Assembly (NCBI GenBank): GCA_046330075.1
Contig: JAXLTL010000004.1
Coordinates: 195,130-259,129 of the forward strand
Origin: JAJTFW01 sp046330075
Lineage (GTDB): Bacteria > Bacteroidota > Bacteroidia > AKYH767-A > OLB10
Reading direction: 5' to 3'
Length of the DNA stretch: 64,000 nt
The translations under genes were made by a program, and so were the position numbers. The notes under the pieces are model-generated. The model had not been told where the DNA came from. It was given only the letters and a program-made list of their open reading frames with translations, and did not search any database. Shown here in pieces: positions 35,601 through 44,716 of the stretch. Each line of letters begins with the position of its first letter. Position 1 is the stretch's first letter.

Positions 35601-35627
35601 AAGTCCGGCCCATAGCCGGACTTTGCA
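35601..35627 (+). terminator. Rho-independent terminator after the metalloprotease gene
   Basis: AAGTCCGGC (35601-35609) and GCCGGACTT (35615-35623) form a perfect 9-bp stem with a CCATA loop, 20 bp after the stop codon. The run TTTGCATTTT follows. Confidence 0.85.
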
Positions 35628-35658
35628 TTTTCAGACTGTTTCATTTCGCTTACCTTTG
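35622..35658 (+). promoter_or_regulatory. Promoter of the penicillin-acylase-family gene
   Basis: TACCTTTG (35651-35658) ends 6 nt before the ATG at 35665. TTTG (35622-35625) lies 25 nt upstream and overlaps the foot of the preceding terminator. It predicts a leaderless or near-leaderless mRNA. Confidence 0.5.
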
Positions 35659-35664
35659 CTGCGA

Positions 35665-38109
35665 ATGAAAATTTTCCGGAAAATAGTATATGCGGTCATT
35701 ATTCTCCTGCTGTTATCCATTGCAGGTGTTTTGATCTATCTCACCAGTCAAAAGCCGCAGTATAACGGCAGCATTGAACTGGAGGGACTGAATAAGAAGG
35801 TAGAGATCGTTTACGATTATTACGGTGTGCCGCATATCTATGCGGATAACGAAGAAGACGCCTATTTCGCGCTGGGATACGTGCATGCGCAGGATCGTCT
35901 TTTTCAGATGGAGATGACACGACGGGTTGCTTCCGGTCGGCTTTCAGAGCTGCTGGGTCCCGAATTCGTGAAAGTGGATGCGTTTTTCAAGACGCTGGGG
36001 CTTGCTGAACATGCAGCTGCATCTGCGAAAGCATATATGACCGGCGATTCATTGCCGTATCAGCGGGCAGCAAAAGCATATCTCCACGGAGTAAATAATT
36101 TCATCCGTAACGGTCGCACACCGGTAGAGTTCGTGATGCTGGGTATTCCGAAGGAAGAATATACGGTCAATGACCTTTATCTGTCTTCCGAATTCATGGC
36201 TTTCAATTTTGCCATGGCTTTCCGTACGGATCCGCTGATGAGCTATGTGAAGTATAAGCTTGGCAAATCCTATTACAAAGACCTTACAACCCGCTACAAC
36301 GGTACTGAAGCTATTCCGGTGTTCGATGATACTACCGGAATGGAAGATGCCGGTGATTCGGCCATTCGTGCTGCGGTGAATCATTCGCCTGCAGCTTATC
36401 ATGCCGGCATCAGTATCTTGAATTCGCTGCCTGTTCCTTTTCTGACCGGCAGTAACGGATGGGTGGTTGCTCCTTCGCGTTCGAAGAGTGGTAAAGTACT
36501 CCTCGGAAACGATACGCACATCGCATTTGGACAGCCTGCGGTATGGTATGAAGCCCATATAGAATATCCCGGATATAGTTTCTACGGGAACTTCCTGGCG
36601 GGATTACCTTTTGCAGCCCTCGGACATACACGGGAGCTGGCATGGGGTCTTACAATGTTTGAAAATGATGATGCTGACTTCTACAGCGAGCGTATCAAGC
36701 CGGGTGATTCATCCATGTGCTGGTCAGGAGGGCAATGGGTGGCCATGAAAAAGACGCACAAGACGATCTATGTGAAAGGAGAGCCCGAGGTAGAGTTGAA
36801 CGTATATGAGAGTAAGCATGGTCCGCTGGTGCAGCAAGCGATGCCGGAATGGCAAAATGTTACCGGGGATGCCATAGCCTTACAATGGACGCATCTGAAG
36901 TTTCTGAATAATCTGCTGCAGGTAACGTATGATTTGAACCACGCCACGGATATGTCATCCTTCCGTACCGGTGTCTCGCAACTGATTTCGCCCGGACTCA
37001 ATGTGATGTATGGTGACCGTCAGGGTAATATCGCCTGGTGGACTGCAGGACGACTGGTGAAGAGAGCAGATGGCGTAGATCCGGTAACGTTAGTAGATGG
37101 CAGCTACTATGCAAATGATCCGGTAGGATACTATGATTTTGCTTTCAATCCGCATGCGGTGAATCCGCCTTCCGGTTTCGTTTACAGTGCCAATAATCAG
37201 CCTGATTCTATGCCCGGCATGGGATACTATCCCGGTTATTATGTGCCGGAAGACAGAGCTTTGCGGGTGAAACAGCTGTTCGCCGAGAAAAAAATGTTCA
37301 ACCAGGAAGACCTGCACCGGTTTAATCTGGATGTAGTATCGCCGGTAGCTCCGGAGGTAGCTGAGGTGATTCTTTCCGCAATTCGTAACGAAGTCAAGAA
37401 AAAATCCGAAGTACATGAAAGCGCGGCGAAGTTACTGCTGTTATGGGATGGCAGCCATGAGCTGAGGGATGTGGCGCCGGTGATCTATTATAAACTGATT
37501 TATCATGTGCTGGAGGGTGCGATGAAGGATGAGCTGGGGGATGATAATTTCAACGTGTTTCTCACGACGCATGTGATGAAATCATCGCTGATCAATCTTG
37601 TGAAGAATGATTCATCTGTCTGGTGGAATGATGTGAACACACGGGATATCGTTGAGTCAAGGAATATGATTTTTGAAAAAGCATTTGAAACCACCATCAA
37701 CGAACTGATTGCTCAGCTTGGGAAAAATCCTGATACCTGGGAGTGGGGAAGAGTGCATGTGCTGGAGCATAAGCATCCCATTGGCATGAAGAAGCCTTTT
37801 AATATTATGTTCAATGTGGGGCCGTATCCGATTCCCGGTGGACCGGAGGTACTTAACCAGATGGGCTTCGATCTGAACGGAGAAGGTATTTACAGAGTGA
37901 AATATGGTCCTGCGATGCGCATAGTGATCGACATGGCCGACATGGAAAACTCCAAGAGTATTTTACCGACCGGACAATCCGGCAACGTGATGAGCCGGTA
38001 TTATTATGATCAGTCGGTGATGTACAATACGGGCAAGATGCGCAAACAGAAAATGAACCGTGCGGAGATTGAAGCCAACCGCATCGGGCGTCTCGTATTA
38101 CAACCCAAA
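35665..38109 (+). CDS. Penicillin acylase family (S45) N-terminal nucleophile hydrolase
   Basis: 815 residues from the ATG at 35665; the stop codon ends at 38112. One N-terminal membrane helix (about 6-26) and no cleavage site suggest a periplasmic enzyme held in the inner membrane. The alpha-chain part has YDYYGVPHIYADNEEDAYFALGY (shown as GVPHIYA and ALGYVHAQDRLFQM). The Ntn nucleophile is S263 in FLTGSNGWVVAPSRS, where self-cleavage would create the beta chain. GNDTHI, ALGHTRELAWG and ENDDADFYSE follow. The family hydrolyses amides such as beta-lactam side chains, acyl-homoserine lactones or acylated amino acids; the true substrate is not predictable. All catalytic elements are present. 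Confidence 0.92.
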
Positions 38110-38129
38110 TAGTCTGCAGACTAAAATTT

Positions 38130-38519
38130 TCAGGACTCGTTTACAATTGCTGTTGCTTCCACTTCCACCAGCATCGCCGGGTCGATGAGTTTGCTTACTT
38201 CCACCATTGTTGTGGCCGGACGTATTTCACCAAAGAACGAAGCATGCGCTTTGGCAGCATCTTCCCAGCGGCTGATATCGGTAACGTAGAGACGGGTACG
38301 CACCACATCTTTCATAGATGCACCAGCCTGCAGTAAAGCAGCTTCAATGATTTGAAGGCAGATTAGGGTTTGTCCGTACAAATCATCCTTGCATTGCACC
38401 TCGCCGTTTCTGATGGCGGTTGTGCCTGAAACTTCAATGGTATTGCCGGCACGCACCGCTCTAGAATAACCCACAACGGGTTCCCAGGGAGAGCCGGAAG
38501 AGATAAGTTTTCGGGTCAT
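38130..38519 (-). CDS. RidA family protein (YjgF/YER057c/UK114)
   Basis: 129 residues from the ATG at 38519. The RidA fold is indicated by VVGYSRAVRAGNTIEVSGTTA, QTLICLQIIEAALLQAGASM, VVRTRLYVTDI and VEVEATAIV. RidA enzymes hydrolyse reactive 2-aminoacrylate-type enamines/imines formed by PLP enzymes. The conserved Arg sits in RTRLYV and the Glu in VEVEAT, so catalysis is plausible. Subgroup members with PATTMVEVSKL are a separate branch of the family with unknown substrates. The start is 2 bp after the stop of the 2-hydroxyacid dehydrogenase on the same strand, so they are cotranscribed. Confidence 0.88.
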   Translation of the reverse strand: MTRKLISSGSPWEPVVGYSRAVRAGNTIEVSGTTAIRNGEVQCKDDLYGQTLICLQIIEAALLQAGASMKDVVRTRLYVTDISRWEDAAKAHASFFGEIRPATTMVEVSKLIDPAMLVEVEATAIVNES

Positions 38520-38521
38520 GA

Positions 38522-39478
38522 TCAGATGGTATTCAGCACTGCCGCCATTCTCTCTGCCAGAATGCGGGCAATTTTTACATTCGACTCGTGCGTCCATCCT
38601 GCAATATGTGGAGAGAGCACCACTTTGTCAGAGGCGATCAGGTATTGAAAAGGAGCTGGTAATGCAGAAGCATCAATCTTTTCAAAACTCACCGCTTCAT
38701 ATTCCAGTACATCGAGAGCGGCGCCAATCACCTTTCCATTTTCAAGGGCATCCACCAGGTCAGCGGTAACAATGTTTTTTCCCCGCGCAGTATTGATCAG
38801 CCGGATTGGTTTCCCGAGGCGGGCAAACCAGTGACGGTTGATAAAGCCACGCGTTTCATCCGTCAAGGGTACGTGCAAACTGATCACATCTGCTGTTGCC
38901 AATAATACTTCTTCACTCACTTGCTGTACCTGTGGCCATTGGTTTTTATCAATAGTAAGGTAGGGGTCGAAGGCAATGATGTTCACGCCGAAACCGGCCA
39001 GTCGTCTGGCAAAGGATGAACCCATATGCCCAAAGCCGATGATACCAACGGTTTTCCCTTCGAGTTCATCTCCGCGGTTCTCTTCCCTTTTCCAGATGCC
39101 CTGACGCACTTCCTGATCAGCGCGACGCAGATGATTCATCAGCATCAGCAGCATACCGGTAGCATGTTCGCCTACTGCATCACGGTTACCTTCCGGAGCA
39201 CTTACGCAGGTAATACCCAGCGCAGCAGCAACAGGTACATCTATGTTTTCCATACCGGCCCCGGCACGACCGATACATCGGATAGAGCCGGCTACAGCCT
39301 TCAGGAAGTCTGCATCGAGTTTAAACCGGCTGCGGATAGCCAGTCCATCAGCTTGTGCAGCAGCGGCGATCACTTCCTCCCGGCGCAGTGCATACGCAGG
39401 AACCGGTTCGATGCCACATGCTTCGAGGCATTCAGCGAAGGAAGGATGCATCGTGTCGATCAGCAGCACTTTTTTCAT
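38522..39478 (-). CDS. D-2-hydroxyacid dehydrogenase (phosphoglycerate dehydrogenase-like)
   Basis: 318 residues. The substrate domain has GLAIRSRFKLD and IGRAGAGMENIDV. The NAD fold has TVGIIGFGHMGSSFARRL followed by the acidic D of AFDPYL. The catalytic triad is R in INTARG, E in LDVLEYE and H in LSPHIAGWT. SAPEGNRDAVGEHA is the usual hinge. The protein lacks the ACT domain of full-length SerA, so it may be a short 3-phosphoglycerate dehydrogenase or act on another 2-oxoacid. It is followed 2 bp later by RidA. TACCTTTA (39483-39490) ends 4 nt before the ATG and resembles the -7 box. Confidence 0.88.
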   Translation of the reverse strand: MKKVLLIDTMHPSFAECLEACGIEPVPAYALRREEVIAAAAQADGLAIRSRFKLDADFLKAVAGSIRCIGRAGAGMENIDVPVAAALGITCVSAPEGNRDAVGEHATGMLLMLMNHLRRADQEVRQGIWKREENRGDELEGKTVGIIGFGHMGSSFARRLAGFGVNIIAFDPYLTIDKNQWPQVQQVSEEVLLATADVISLHVPLTDETRGFINRHWFARLGKPIRLINTARGKNIVTADLVDALENGKVIGAALDVLEYEAVSFEKIDASALPAPFQYLIASDKVVLSPHIAGWTHESNVKIARILAERMAAVLNTI

Positions 39479-39509
39479 GCTGTAAAGGTAGCTGATCGGA
39501 GCAGATTTT

Positions 39510-39911
39510 TCAGGAAATGCGCAAAAGAGAATCGATCTTCAGCAAGGTAAGCGGTTTTTCTACAAAACTGCAGATCTGCGGATTGGCATCGGCCCTGTTT
39601 TTATCATCCGGGTCAACGGACGAAGACAGAATGTGAATCGTAAATTTCGATGTGAGAGAGGCCGGAAGTTTTGCGAATTCATCCATGAACTCCCAGCCAT
39701 TCATGCCTGGCATATTAATATCCAGCAACAGTAGTATCTTGTCGTTCGCTGATTGGGTGTCGCCACCGTCCTGGAGAAACCGAATACCATCCAATGGATT
39801 GGTGAAGTCATGTATTACCGTTTCCGGTGTCATCTGATGCAGTAGTTGTCTGCACAGGAAATTATTGACCGGGTCGTCATCAATGATGAGAACGTAATGG
39901 AAGTTAATCAT
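39510..39911 (-). CDS. Single-domain response regulator (receiver only)
   Basis: 133 residues. The acidic pocket is IIDDDPVNN (11-13), the phospho-acceptor D64 is in LLLDINMPGMNGWEF, Thr/Ser is in HILSSSVDPDD and the conserved Lys in FVEKPL. There is no output domain, so it would pass phosphate on or act by protein contact. It overlaps the sensor kinase stop by 4 bp (ATGA) and is probably its direct partner. Receivers of the DDDPVNNFLCRQLL type are common in Bacteroidota. Confidence 0.92.
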   Translation of the reverse strand: MINFHYVLIIDDDPVNNFLCRQLLHQMTPETVIHDFTNPLDGIRFLQDGGDTQSANDKILLLLDINMPGMNGWEFMDEFAKLPASLTSKFTIHILSSSVDPDDKNRADANPQICSFVEKPLTLLKIDSLLRIS

Positions 39912-42442
39912 TGGGGTAGTGTGATTTTAAATCGGGTGCCGTGGTTGACACTGCTTTCAATTTCTATTTTTCCATGCAGACTTTCTACCTGGGTTTTTAC
40001 CATATAAAGTCCCATGCCCTTGCCTTCGATCTGAGGGTGGAAACGTTTGTACAATCCGAAGACTTCTTCTTTTTTTCTTTCCAGATCGATACCGAGACCA
40101 TTGTCGGTGAGCAGCAGTGTGACTTCATTTTTGTCGACCGACGTCATGATATCAATCTCGGGATGTATTTCGCGGCGTGCATACTTGATGCTGTTAGAGA
40201 TGAGGTTAAACAGAATGCTCTCCACCAGTGGTTTCACCGAATCGATGGCTGGACATTCGTGGAAGTCGCAATGAATAGAAGCCTGCGATTTTCTGATTTC
40301 CTCACTCAGCATTTCCTTTACATGTTCAACGGCAGATCCCAGATCAATTTTTTCTTTCTGATCATTCGATTCTCTCTTCACATGCAGGATGTTGTTCAGA
40401 TCACGGATGACGGTATCCAGTCGTTGTACAGAGGTGTGAATGCCGTTATTGATGGTTTCAAGATCCTGTTCGCTCACCTTATTATGGATGAGAAAATCAG
40501 AGAGCCCCATGATATTCGCAACCGGTGCCCGCAGATTATGCGAAACGATATAGGTGAATTGTTCCAGATCACGGTTTCGGGCGATAAGATTACGGGTAAT
40601 GCGTTCACGGTACTGTTCGTTCTTTTTCTGATCCGTGGTTTCAATGGTTTGCATCATGATGGCAAAGAGCTCGCCTTTTTCATTGTTGATGCCTGTAAAG
40701 CGGGTGTTATACCATACTTTATCGCCGTGTCCGGAAGGGTAGTCTATGTCGTAGGAAATCGTTTCTCCTTCTTTTACCTTCTCAATGATTCTGGTATATA
40801 CCTCCCTTCGTTCATCCGGGAAATGCGTGAGAAAACTTTCTGCTTTGTTGATTGTCCTTCCGAAATGCCGCGATAGCAGCCGGTCGGCCTGAGGGTTGTA
40901 CGTGATGATGTTCAGGTTGAGATCGAAGAGTACGTAGGAGGTATTGGCATTGCTGAGAATGGTCCGGAGGTTGGCTTCCGAGCGTTCCAGATTTTCTGCC
41001 GCAGCTTTTTTATCTGTGATGTCATAGCGGATCGATAGAAACTGTATCGGCTTTTTATGTTCATCGAGAAACGGAATGATCGTCGTATCCACCCAATACA
41101 TTTTTCCTTCTTTGGAGCGGTTCCGGATTTCTCCTTTCCAGATTTTTCCTGCGAGAATAGTCGCCCATAGTTCTTTGAAAAAGGCCTTCGGATGGTATCC
41201 GCTGTTGATGATGCTGATGTTGTTGCCGATGAGTTCTTCGCTGGTGAACCCGGAGATTTTTTCAAAGTTTTCATTGGCATACTTGATGGTGCCCAATGTG
41301 TCGGTAAATAAGACGATGGAAGAGGCGTCGAGTGCGAATTTGTAGTCGAGGATTTCTGCTGTTCTGGCGGCAATCTTTTGTTCCAGACTTTCGTTCAGAC
41401 TGCGGATGTGTTCTTCGTGTTGCTTGAGGGAGGTGATATCGCTGAGTGCTATCAATATCCTTGACGCGTGTTCAACAGTAACACGTTCAGCATTGAGACT
41501 GAAATATAATCTGGTGCCGGGCTCAGGCTCGTAGATAATCTCATGATTTTTGATCGCACCTCTGCCGTTGATTTCCTGTAGTATTGCTCTGCCGGAGGCG
41601 TTGTCTGCCAGGAGTCCGATTTTAAAAATGCTTTCCGAAGGATGAATCTTCTTACCCAGCATGGACTCAAGCTGGCGGTTGGAGTGCAGGATAACACCTG
41701 TTTGGGCTTCAATGGCCATGTAACCGAGCGGGCTTTCCTGAAACAAGGAATGGAACGTTTGCCGGCTCTCAAAAAGATGTTGCTCTGCGCTGTCACGTTT
41801 ACGGAGGTTATCACGGATGATCAGGTAAGTAATGATCAGGTATAGAATGATGATTCCGGAAAGGATGATAAAGGTGTTCAGGGTTTTCTTTTCCTGTTCT
41901 GTTCTTGCTTTGTTAAACAGATGCAGATTAGCTCTTTCTTTTTCTTCCAGCTGCAAGGCATGAATCCGCGCGATGTCCATGATCTCTTTCGCTTTCTTGA
42001 GTTCCAGCAGATCCTGCACTTTTTGATGCGGCTGCGTACCGAAGGTGCTCAGCAGGTGTTCGCTTAATTCCAGACATTGTGCAGCATCCTGTACGAGCAG
42101 GAGTATCCTTCCTTTCTGAATGATATCACCCGGATCAGTAGTGCGCAACGCTTCCATCTGCATGGGCAGCAGGGCTCTGGATCTGAGATAAGAGTCGAGA
42201 AAGATGCTGTCGCGGCCCAGAAGAAAACCACGGTAGCCGGTTTCAAGGTCGACGAGAGATAACATCAGCACCTCCGTGTTTTTTAATACAGCCAGTGATG
42301 CCTTTTCCTGCGATCGTGAATTGACGAAGGTGAGGAGGTTGTTGTAAGTAATAAAAATAAAGACTGTTAGTCCTGTAATGGCGATGAGGATGGCGCCAAG
42401 TATGGCCCGCTTCAATGGGTCCACATAACGTACTTTTTTCAT
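39908..42442 (-). CDS. Membrane sensor histidine kinase: CHASE3 + three PAS + HisKA/HATPase
   Basis: 844 residues. Two membrane helices (about 12-35 and about 188-208) flank a periplasmic CHASE3 domain (LVDLETGYRGFLLGRDSIFL). PAS domains follow at about 225-340, 365-485 (DTLGTIKYANENFEKISGFT) and 490-610. The second PAS is followed by a PAC-like YDITDKKAA. The HisKA box is FTYIVSHNLRAPVANIMGLS and the HATPase domain has N and G boxes NLISNSIKYA, DNGLGIDLERK and GKGMGLYMVKTQ. It senses an extracytoplasmic and perhaps a redox or small-ligand signal. Its partner receiver overlaps its 3' end. It ends in a plain kinase domain without a fused receiver. Confidence 0.93.
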   Translation of the reverse strand: MKKVRYVDPLKRAILGAILIAITGLTVFIFITYNNLLTFVNSRSQEKASLAVLKNTEVLMLSLVDLETGYRGFLLGRDSIFLDSYLRSRALLPMQMEALRTTDPGDIIQKGRILLLVQDAAQCLELSEHLLSTFGTQPHQKVQDLLELKKAKEIMDIARIHALQLEEKERANLHLFNKARTEQEKKTLNTFIILSGIIILYLIITYLIIRDNLRKRDSAEQHLFESRQTFHSLFQESPLGYMAIEAQTGVILHSNRQLESMLGKKIHPSESIFKIGLLADNASGRAILQEINGRGAIKNHEIIYEPEPGTRLYFSLNAERVTVEHASRILIALSDITSLKQHEEHIRSLNESLEQKIAARTAEILDYKFALDASSIVLFTDTLGTIKYANENFEKISGFTSEELIGNNISIINSGYHPKAFFKELWATILAGKIWKGEIRNRSKEGKMYWVDTTIIPFLDEHKKPIQFLSIRYDITDKKAAAENLERSEANLRTILSNANTSYVLFDLNLNIITYNPQADRLLSRHFGRTINKAESFLTHFPDERREVYTRIIEKVKEGETISYDIDYPSGHGDKVWYNTRFTGINNEKGELFAIMMQTIETTDQKKNEQYRERITRNLIARNRDLEQFTYIVSHNLRAPVANIMGLSDFLIHNKVSEQDLETINNGIHTSVQRLDTVIRDLNNILHVKRESNDQKEKIDLGSAVEHVKEMLSEEIRKSQASIHCDFHECPAIDSVKPLVESILFNLISNSIKYARREIHPEIDIMTSVDKNEVTLLLTDNGLGIDLERKKEEVFGLYKRFHPQIEGKGMGLYMVKTQVESLHGKIEIESSVNHGTRFKITLPQ

Positions 42443-42620
42443 TCGTTTCCGGTATTATGAAGAAAAGCCGGGGGCTGCGATAGTCTGTAGCGACGTCTTT
42501 TTTTCGGGTAACGGGGATTCCCTTAATTAATCGGTGCGAATTTGTATCTGCTTATTACGAAATAAAATGACTTTAGTTTATAAAAGGAGTGATTTGTCTT
42601 TTTTTACATTTTCGTGGCAA

Positions 42621-44000
42621 TCAGAGCAAGGTGCCACTCAAAAGCAATGCTGCCATCGAAAAATAAATGACCAGCCCGGTCACATCTACCAGGGTCGCAA
42701 TAAAAGGAGCAGAAGAAGTGGCGGGGTCAGCACCGAGCTTCTTTAAAAGTAACGGCATCATGGACCCCATCACAGTACCCCATAAAACCACAAACATGAC
42801 CGAAAGTCCGATGGTGCAGCCAATCATAAGCCAGTGAACACCATATAGATCGGTAAAGATGTTCCAGATGCCAACCCTTGCAAAACCCAATGAACCAAGG
42901 ATGAGACCCAGCAAAATACCGCTGATAATTTCCTTGCGCATGATCTTCCACCAATCACCAACAGTAATTTCCCCAAGTGCCAAAGCCCTGATTATCAGTG
43001 TTGATGCCTGGGATCCGCTGTTACCACCACTGGAAACAATGAGCGGGATGAAGAGCGCCAGAACCACTGCTTTGGCGATTTCATGTTCAAAGAATCCCAT
43101 TGCTGATGCGGTGAACAGTTCGCCTACAAAGAGTACAACCAGCCATGGAGCGCGTTTGCGGATCATCTCACCCAACGGAACTTCCATGTAGGGATCTTCC
43201 AGGGCTTCTACCGCACCCAGTTTCTGGATGTCTTCGGTATCTTCTTTCTTGGCAAGGTCCAGTACGTCATCTACCGTGATGATGCCCAGCAAGAGTCCAC
43301 CGGCATCGGTTACGGGTAAGGCAACGCGGTTGGTATTGGAAAATGCCTTTACGGCTACTTCTTCGTCATCTGTTACCAGGAGGGCGGTATATTTCCCGTC
43401 AAGGAGTTCTTTTACCGGAGTATGATCATCGGCCAGCAACACATCGCCTACTTTGATATCGTCGATGAGATAGCCCATATCGTCAACAATATAAATCACG
43501 TCCAGTGTTTCACTTTTCTCTCCGACGCGACGGATATAGTCGAGTACTTCACGAACGGTCCAGTCCTGATTCACGGTAATATAATCAGGCGTCATCAAAC
43601 GACCGATCGAATCTTCCGGATAACCCAGCAGCGACAATGCAACGCGTCGTTCTTTCTGGGTGAGGAGTTTGAGCAGTTTGTTGAGCTGTTCTGATTCGAG
43701 CTGTTCGAGGAGGGCGGTACGGTTATCCGCCGACATGTCATTCAGGATGAGCTGGAGCTGCCGGGGACGAAGTGCTTCGATGAGCAAGACCTGCGAGTTC
43801 AGGTCGAGGAGCTCGAACGCCTGATAAGCCCGTTCACGGTCGATCACAGAGAAAATTACCGATTGCTCCGCAGGACTCAGGTCATTGCAGAGTTCGGCCA
43901 GCTCATTGGGCAGCCAGGATTCCAGCTTTTCTTCCAGCTGTTCCTTAGAGCCCGACTCGAGCAATCCGAAAACGATCGGTTTTTCTACTTCGAATTCCAT
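42621..44000 (-). CDS. mgtE: Magnesium transporter MgtE
   Basis: 459 residues from the ATG at 44000. The order is MgtE N domain (about 15-125, helical ELL.SW.P..LAEL), two CBS domains (about 128-250: IGRLMTPDYITVNQDWTVREVL and VALPVTDAGGLLLGIITVDDVL), the plug helix and five membrane helices (about 285-455, with GNSGSQASTLIIRALALGEI). The GGNSGSQ pore motif marks the family. The N domain and CBS pair close the pore when cytosolic Mg2+ is high. An M-box riboswitch precedes the gene, so both RNA and protein sense Mg2+. Confidence 0.96.
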   Translation of the reverse strand: MEFEVEKPIVFGLLESGSKEQLEEKLESWLPNELAELCNDLSPAEQSVIFSVIDRERAYQAFELLDLNSQVLLIEALRPRQLQLILNDMSADNRTALLEQLESEQLNKLLKLLTQKERRVALSLLGYPEDSIGRLMTPDYITVNQDWTVREVLDYIRRVGEKSETLDVIYIVDDMGYLIDDIKVGDVLLADDHTPVKELLDGKYTALLVTDDEEVAVKAFSNTNRVALPVTDAGGLLLGIITVDDVLDLAKKEDTEDIQKLGAVEALEDPYMEVPLGEMIRKRAPWLVVLFVGELFTASAMGFFEHEIAKAVVLALFIPLIVSSGGNSGSQASTLIIRALALGEITVGDWWKIMRKEIISGILLGLILGSLGFARVGIWNIFTDLYGVHWLMIGCTIGLSVMFVVLWGTVMGSMMPLLLKKLGADPATSSAPFIATLVDVTGLVIYFSMAALLLSGTLL

Positions 44001-44082
44001 ATTGTTAATCCGTAACGGGTACGAAAAGTCGGCGCACTGCTCCATAAGCAGATGTCAGGTAATGAAAAACCCTGGTCCAAAG

Positions 44083-44249
44083 GCATGTTCGCTCCTCGTA
44101 GAGTTTTAGTTCAGAATGACTTATTCCACCTGGAGTGGAAAGCTGCCTTATGCGAAGCCTTAACCCGACTACGCCTGTTCTACCCATTGGCGTCTCTCGA
44201 CATTTCCGGGCAACAGCCTGTGTTCATTCAGTAACCTCACCTAACAAGC
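44083..44249 (-). promoter_or_regulatory. M-box (ykoK) Mg2+ riboswitch of mgtE
   Basis: On the minus strand the leader has GTTAGGTGAGG near the 5' end, ACACAGGCTGTTGCCCG, then GTCGAGAGACGCCAATGGGT (plus 44182-44201), AACAGGCGTAGTCGGGTTAA, AAGGCAGCTTTCCACTCCAG and GGAATAAGTCATTCTGAA. All are hallmark M-box blocks in order. GCTTGTT (plus 44243-44249) and AACATGC (plus 44083-44089) can close P1 with one mismatch. The aptamer ends about 80 nt before the ATG. High Mg2+ should lower mgtE expression. Between the aptamer and ATG I see GGGTTTTT but no clean stem, so how it acts is unclear. Confidence 0.93.
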
Positions 44250-44268
44250 TTACTTTCAATGGCCGGCG

Positions 44269-44299
44269 CAAAAGTATGAAATCGGGGTGCTGAAATCAA
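44269..44299 (-). promoter_or_regulatory. Promoter of the M-box/mgtE transcript
   Basis: Minus strand: TTG (plus 44297-44299), 20 nt, then TACTTTTG (plus 44269-44276). Both sequence and spacing fit the Bacteroidota consensus. It ends about 20 nt before the M-box. Confidence 0.7.
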
Positions 44300-44328
44300 G
44301 CATTGAGAGGAAAGTAATCAGCGTTCCC

Positions 44329-44366
44329 TGCATAAAAAAAGAAATCCGGCCTGAAACAGACCGGAT
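44329..44366 (-). terminator. Rho-independent terminator of the small lipoprotein gene
   Basis: Minus strand: ATCCGGTCTG and CAGGCCGGAT form a 10-bp stem (one T-G pair) around TTT, followed by TTCTTTTTTTATG. It stands 26 bp after the lipoprotein stop and insulates it from mgtE. Confidence 0.85.
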
Positions 44367-44392
44367 GACACATATTATCATATAGGCTCTCC

Positions 44393-44524
44393 TCAGGAAG
44401 GGCGGTGCTCCGTTGCTGCTGGAGTGGCACGGTGACCATAGGCCGGGCAGCGCTCTCTTGGTTTACATGAAACCGCGGCTACCAGGATGATTCCTAAGAG
44501 GAGAAGGCTGATTCTGTTTCGCAT
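44393..44524 (-). CDS. Small lipoprotein, 43 residues, RCPAYG type
   Basis: Start MRNRISLLLLGIILVAAVSC: a basic N-end, a hydrophobic core and a lipobox AVSC with Cys20 for lipid attachment. The mature part has only about 24 residues, starting CKPRERCPAYG. Short lipoproteins with a CPAY motif just after the lipid-Cys are widespread in Bacteroidota and have no known role. A strong terminator follows 26 bp downstream, supporting a real gene. It is divergent from ung with 192 bp between starts. It is too short to be found by length-filtered gene callers. Confidence 0.75.
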   Translation of the reverse strand: MRNRISLLLLGIILVAAVSCKPRERCPAYGHRATPAATEHRPS

Positions 44525-44679
44525 ATCAGTGGTTGATTAATTGCTCCGCAAATTAAGTTAAATTTCTAACGAAACCGGTCGATTTGTTTAAAAATCCTGC
44601 ATTTGTTAACATTCAATAAACGGAGAATTGTAGCTGAAAGTTATCCTGAAACAAAAATAATCAGCAGATGAAGATGCGC

Positions 44680-44712
44680 TTTCGCAGGTTTCATTATGAT
44701 CCTGTAATTTCG
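44680..44712 (+). promoter_or_regulatory. Promoter of ung
   Basis: TTTCG (44680-44684), 20 nt, then TAATTTCG (44705-44712), which ends 4 nt before the ATG. TAnnTTCG is a variant of the consensus -7 element; the spacing fits. It predicts a leaderless transcript. Confidence 0.5.
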
Positions 44713-44716
44713 AAGC

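Noticed and set aside
39941..40876. Plus-strand open frame (about 311 codons) opposite the sensor kinase
   Set aside because: Antisense to the conserved HisKA/HATPase and PAS regions, Phe-rich reverse translation, no domain.
44001..44082. Intrinsic terminator between the M-box and mgtE
   Set aside because: GGGTTTTT is present but the best stem before it has only about four pairs, one of them G-T; not enough to call.
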